6,579 bases of DNA from the NCBI GenBank assembly GCA_016929205.1, contig JAFGJF010000211.1:1-6579 (forward strand), given 5' to 3'. Both the position numbers and the translations under genes were made by a program. Under the pieces are notes generated by a model. The model was not told the DNA's origin. It searched no databases and saw only the letters and a list, made by a program, of their open reading frames with translations. This DNA is from Anaerolineae bacterium (GTDB taxonomy: Bacteria; Chloroflexota; Anaerolineae; JAFGEY01). Shown in pieces: positions 5,839-6,579 of the stretch (within the stretch, counting starts at the first letter, position 1; each line of letters begins with the position of its first letter).

Positions 5839-5862
5839 CGGCAGCGTACTTTGTGGTACAAT
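5834..5862 (+). promoter_or_regulatory. Probable promoter for the YdcF-like gene
   Basis: TTGTCC (5834-5839) is followed by a 17-bp spacer and TACAAT (5857-5862), which matches the consensus at 5 of 6 positions and is preceded by TGG (extended -10). The predicted start near 5869 gives a leader of about 60 nt. Confidence 0.65.
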
Positions 5863-5916
5863 CACGATGGGTTTCAGAATAGATGATTGATTATCGCGCT
5901 CAACCAAAATCCGTTC

Positions 5917-5923
5917 AAGGAGG
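5917..5923 (+). promoter_or_regulatory. YdcF-like gene ribosome binding site (AAGGAGG)
   Basis: A full-consensus Shine-Dalgarno sequence lies 4 nt before the ATG at 5928-5930. It makes this start unambiguous. Confidence 0.8.
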
Positions 5924-5927
5924 GTGT

Positions 5928-6579
5928 ATGTCAAGCCATGATCGTCTCGAGAAAACAGCCGCCATTGTGTTGGGCGGCGGGCTGAAAAAAGTCAAGGTCC
6001 AGGGCCAGACCTGGTACGAACCCGAAGCGCAAGCCAAAGAAAGGCTGGACAAAGCCTACGCCCTTTTTGAGCAAGGACGAGTGGATGTGATCATTACCAC
6101 GGGGAAATATTCGATCATGGCAAGCATCGATCCCGGTGTCGCCGGCCCCAAAACCGAGGCGGAAGTGGGGAAAAGCTACCTCATCACCAAAGCGGCAGAG
6201 GCTCAGGCAGACCATCTTTCTCACGCCCAACAGGACATTGAAGCGTGTATTTTCTACGAAAACCAATCGGTCGACACGATCGGAAACGCCTGGTTTGTCA
6301 AAAAGGACTGCCTCGAACCGCTTGGTATCAGGTCTTGTATCGTCGTCACGTCGGACTATCACATCGAACGCGCCAGGACCATTTTCGAGTGGGTCCTGGG
6401 TCCCGAATACACGGTCGCGTGCGCGGAAGCCCCCTCCCACCTCAGCGACAGGGAAAGAGCGCGCCGGAATCACTTTGAGCAGATATTGACCGATCACCTC
6501 AAAACGCGCCTGGTGAGCGCCATTCCCGCAGGCGACGACGAAAAAATACAGCAGTTCATGGAAGGCGAACATCAAAGGA
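5928..6579 (+). CDS. YdcF/DUF218-family protein, C-terminus cut by window edge
   Basis: The visible 217 codons are open to the window end. The family signatures appear in order: a first beta strand AAIVLGGG (11-18) with the Gly loop; VDVIITTGKYS (52-62); TEAEVGKSYLI (76-86), where an acidic residue is usual; ENQSVDTIGNAWFVK (111-125); and IVVTSDYHIERARTIF (138-153) with the conserved TS-x-YH-x-x-RA pattern. Members have a Rossmann-like fold; E. coli YdcF has been reported to bind SAM, while SanA and ElyC relatives affect the envelope. The biochemical role is generally unknown. No signal peptide or membrane helix precedes the domain, so it is predicted to be cytosolic, like YdcF and unlike SanA and ElyC. 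It has its own promoter and diverges from the membrane protein gene. Confidence 0.85.
   Translation, partial: MSSHDRLEKTAAIVLGGGLKKVKVQGQTWYEPEAQAKERLDKAYALFEQGRVDVIITTGKYSIMASIDPGVAGPKTEAEVGKSYLITKAAEAQADHLSHAQQDIEACIFYENQSVDTIGNAWFVKKDCLEPLGIRSCIVVTSDYHIERARTIFEWVLGPEYTVACAEAPSHLSDRERARRNHFEQILTDHLKTRLVSAIPAGDDEKIQQFMEGEHQR

Larger units (their letters stand above)
5451..5927. other. Divergent intergenic region, 477 bp, no gene
   Basis: This region holds, in order, the leader and promoter of the leftward membrane protein gene, the foldback element, and the palindrome-overlapped promoter and leader of the rightward YdcF-like gene. Short open frames here lack plausible start sites and protein-like composition, so I call none of them coding. 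Confidence 0.7.

Overview
The window is GC-rich bacterial DNA of ordinary gene density. From right to left it holds the 5' part of a YdcF/DUF218-family gene (+ strand), a 477-bp divergent intergenic region with a foldback repeat, an uncharacterised duplicated membrane protein (- strand), a cytosolic GH38 alpha-mannosidase (- strand), and an arsR-arsM arsenic-response operon (- strand) that runs off the left edge. The gene styles and the palindromic intergenic modules remind me of Chloroflexota (Anaerolineae-like) genomes. That is an inference from memory, not something the window proves.

Positions 1-1285: a strong sigma70-type promoter (TTGACA, 17-bp spacer, TATCAT) drives arsR and then arsM leftward. 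A 16-bp motif, TTTSAATAYGTCTATA, occurs twice. One copy covers the arsR -10 and start site. The other lies in the arsR-arsM spacer, where it overlaps a perfect 16-bp palindrome. Both copies are candidate ArsR operators. The ArsM protein carries four SCC(G/A) Cys-Cys motifs spaced 16-17 residues apart ahead of its methyltransferase domain, which is the most unusual coding feature here.

Positions 1357-5450: a 1030-residue MAN2C1/Ams1-type alpha-mannosidase follows a 298-residue membrane protein on the same strand, 104 bp apart. The two may share a transcript from the promoter at 5546-5574. The membrane protein is an internal duplication of two four-helix halves, each carrying an E-x-WGT-W-YYT-PP motif.

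Positions 5451-5927: the divergent spacer contains a leftward promoter, a CT-rich leader tract, a ~160-bp element bounded by 21-bp imperfect inverted repeats and holding three hairpins (MITE-like), and a rightward promoter overlapping a perfect GACAAT/ATTGTC palindrome. This promoter feeds the YdcF-like gene. Three promoters in the window have -10 hexamers preceded by TGN.

I see no defence system, CRISPR array, tRNA or rRNA. The items most worth a second look are the ArsM Cys-Cys array, the paired operators, the foldback element and the duplicated membrane protein.
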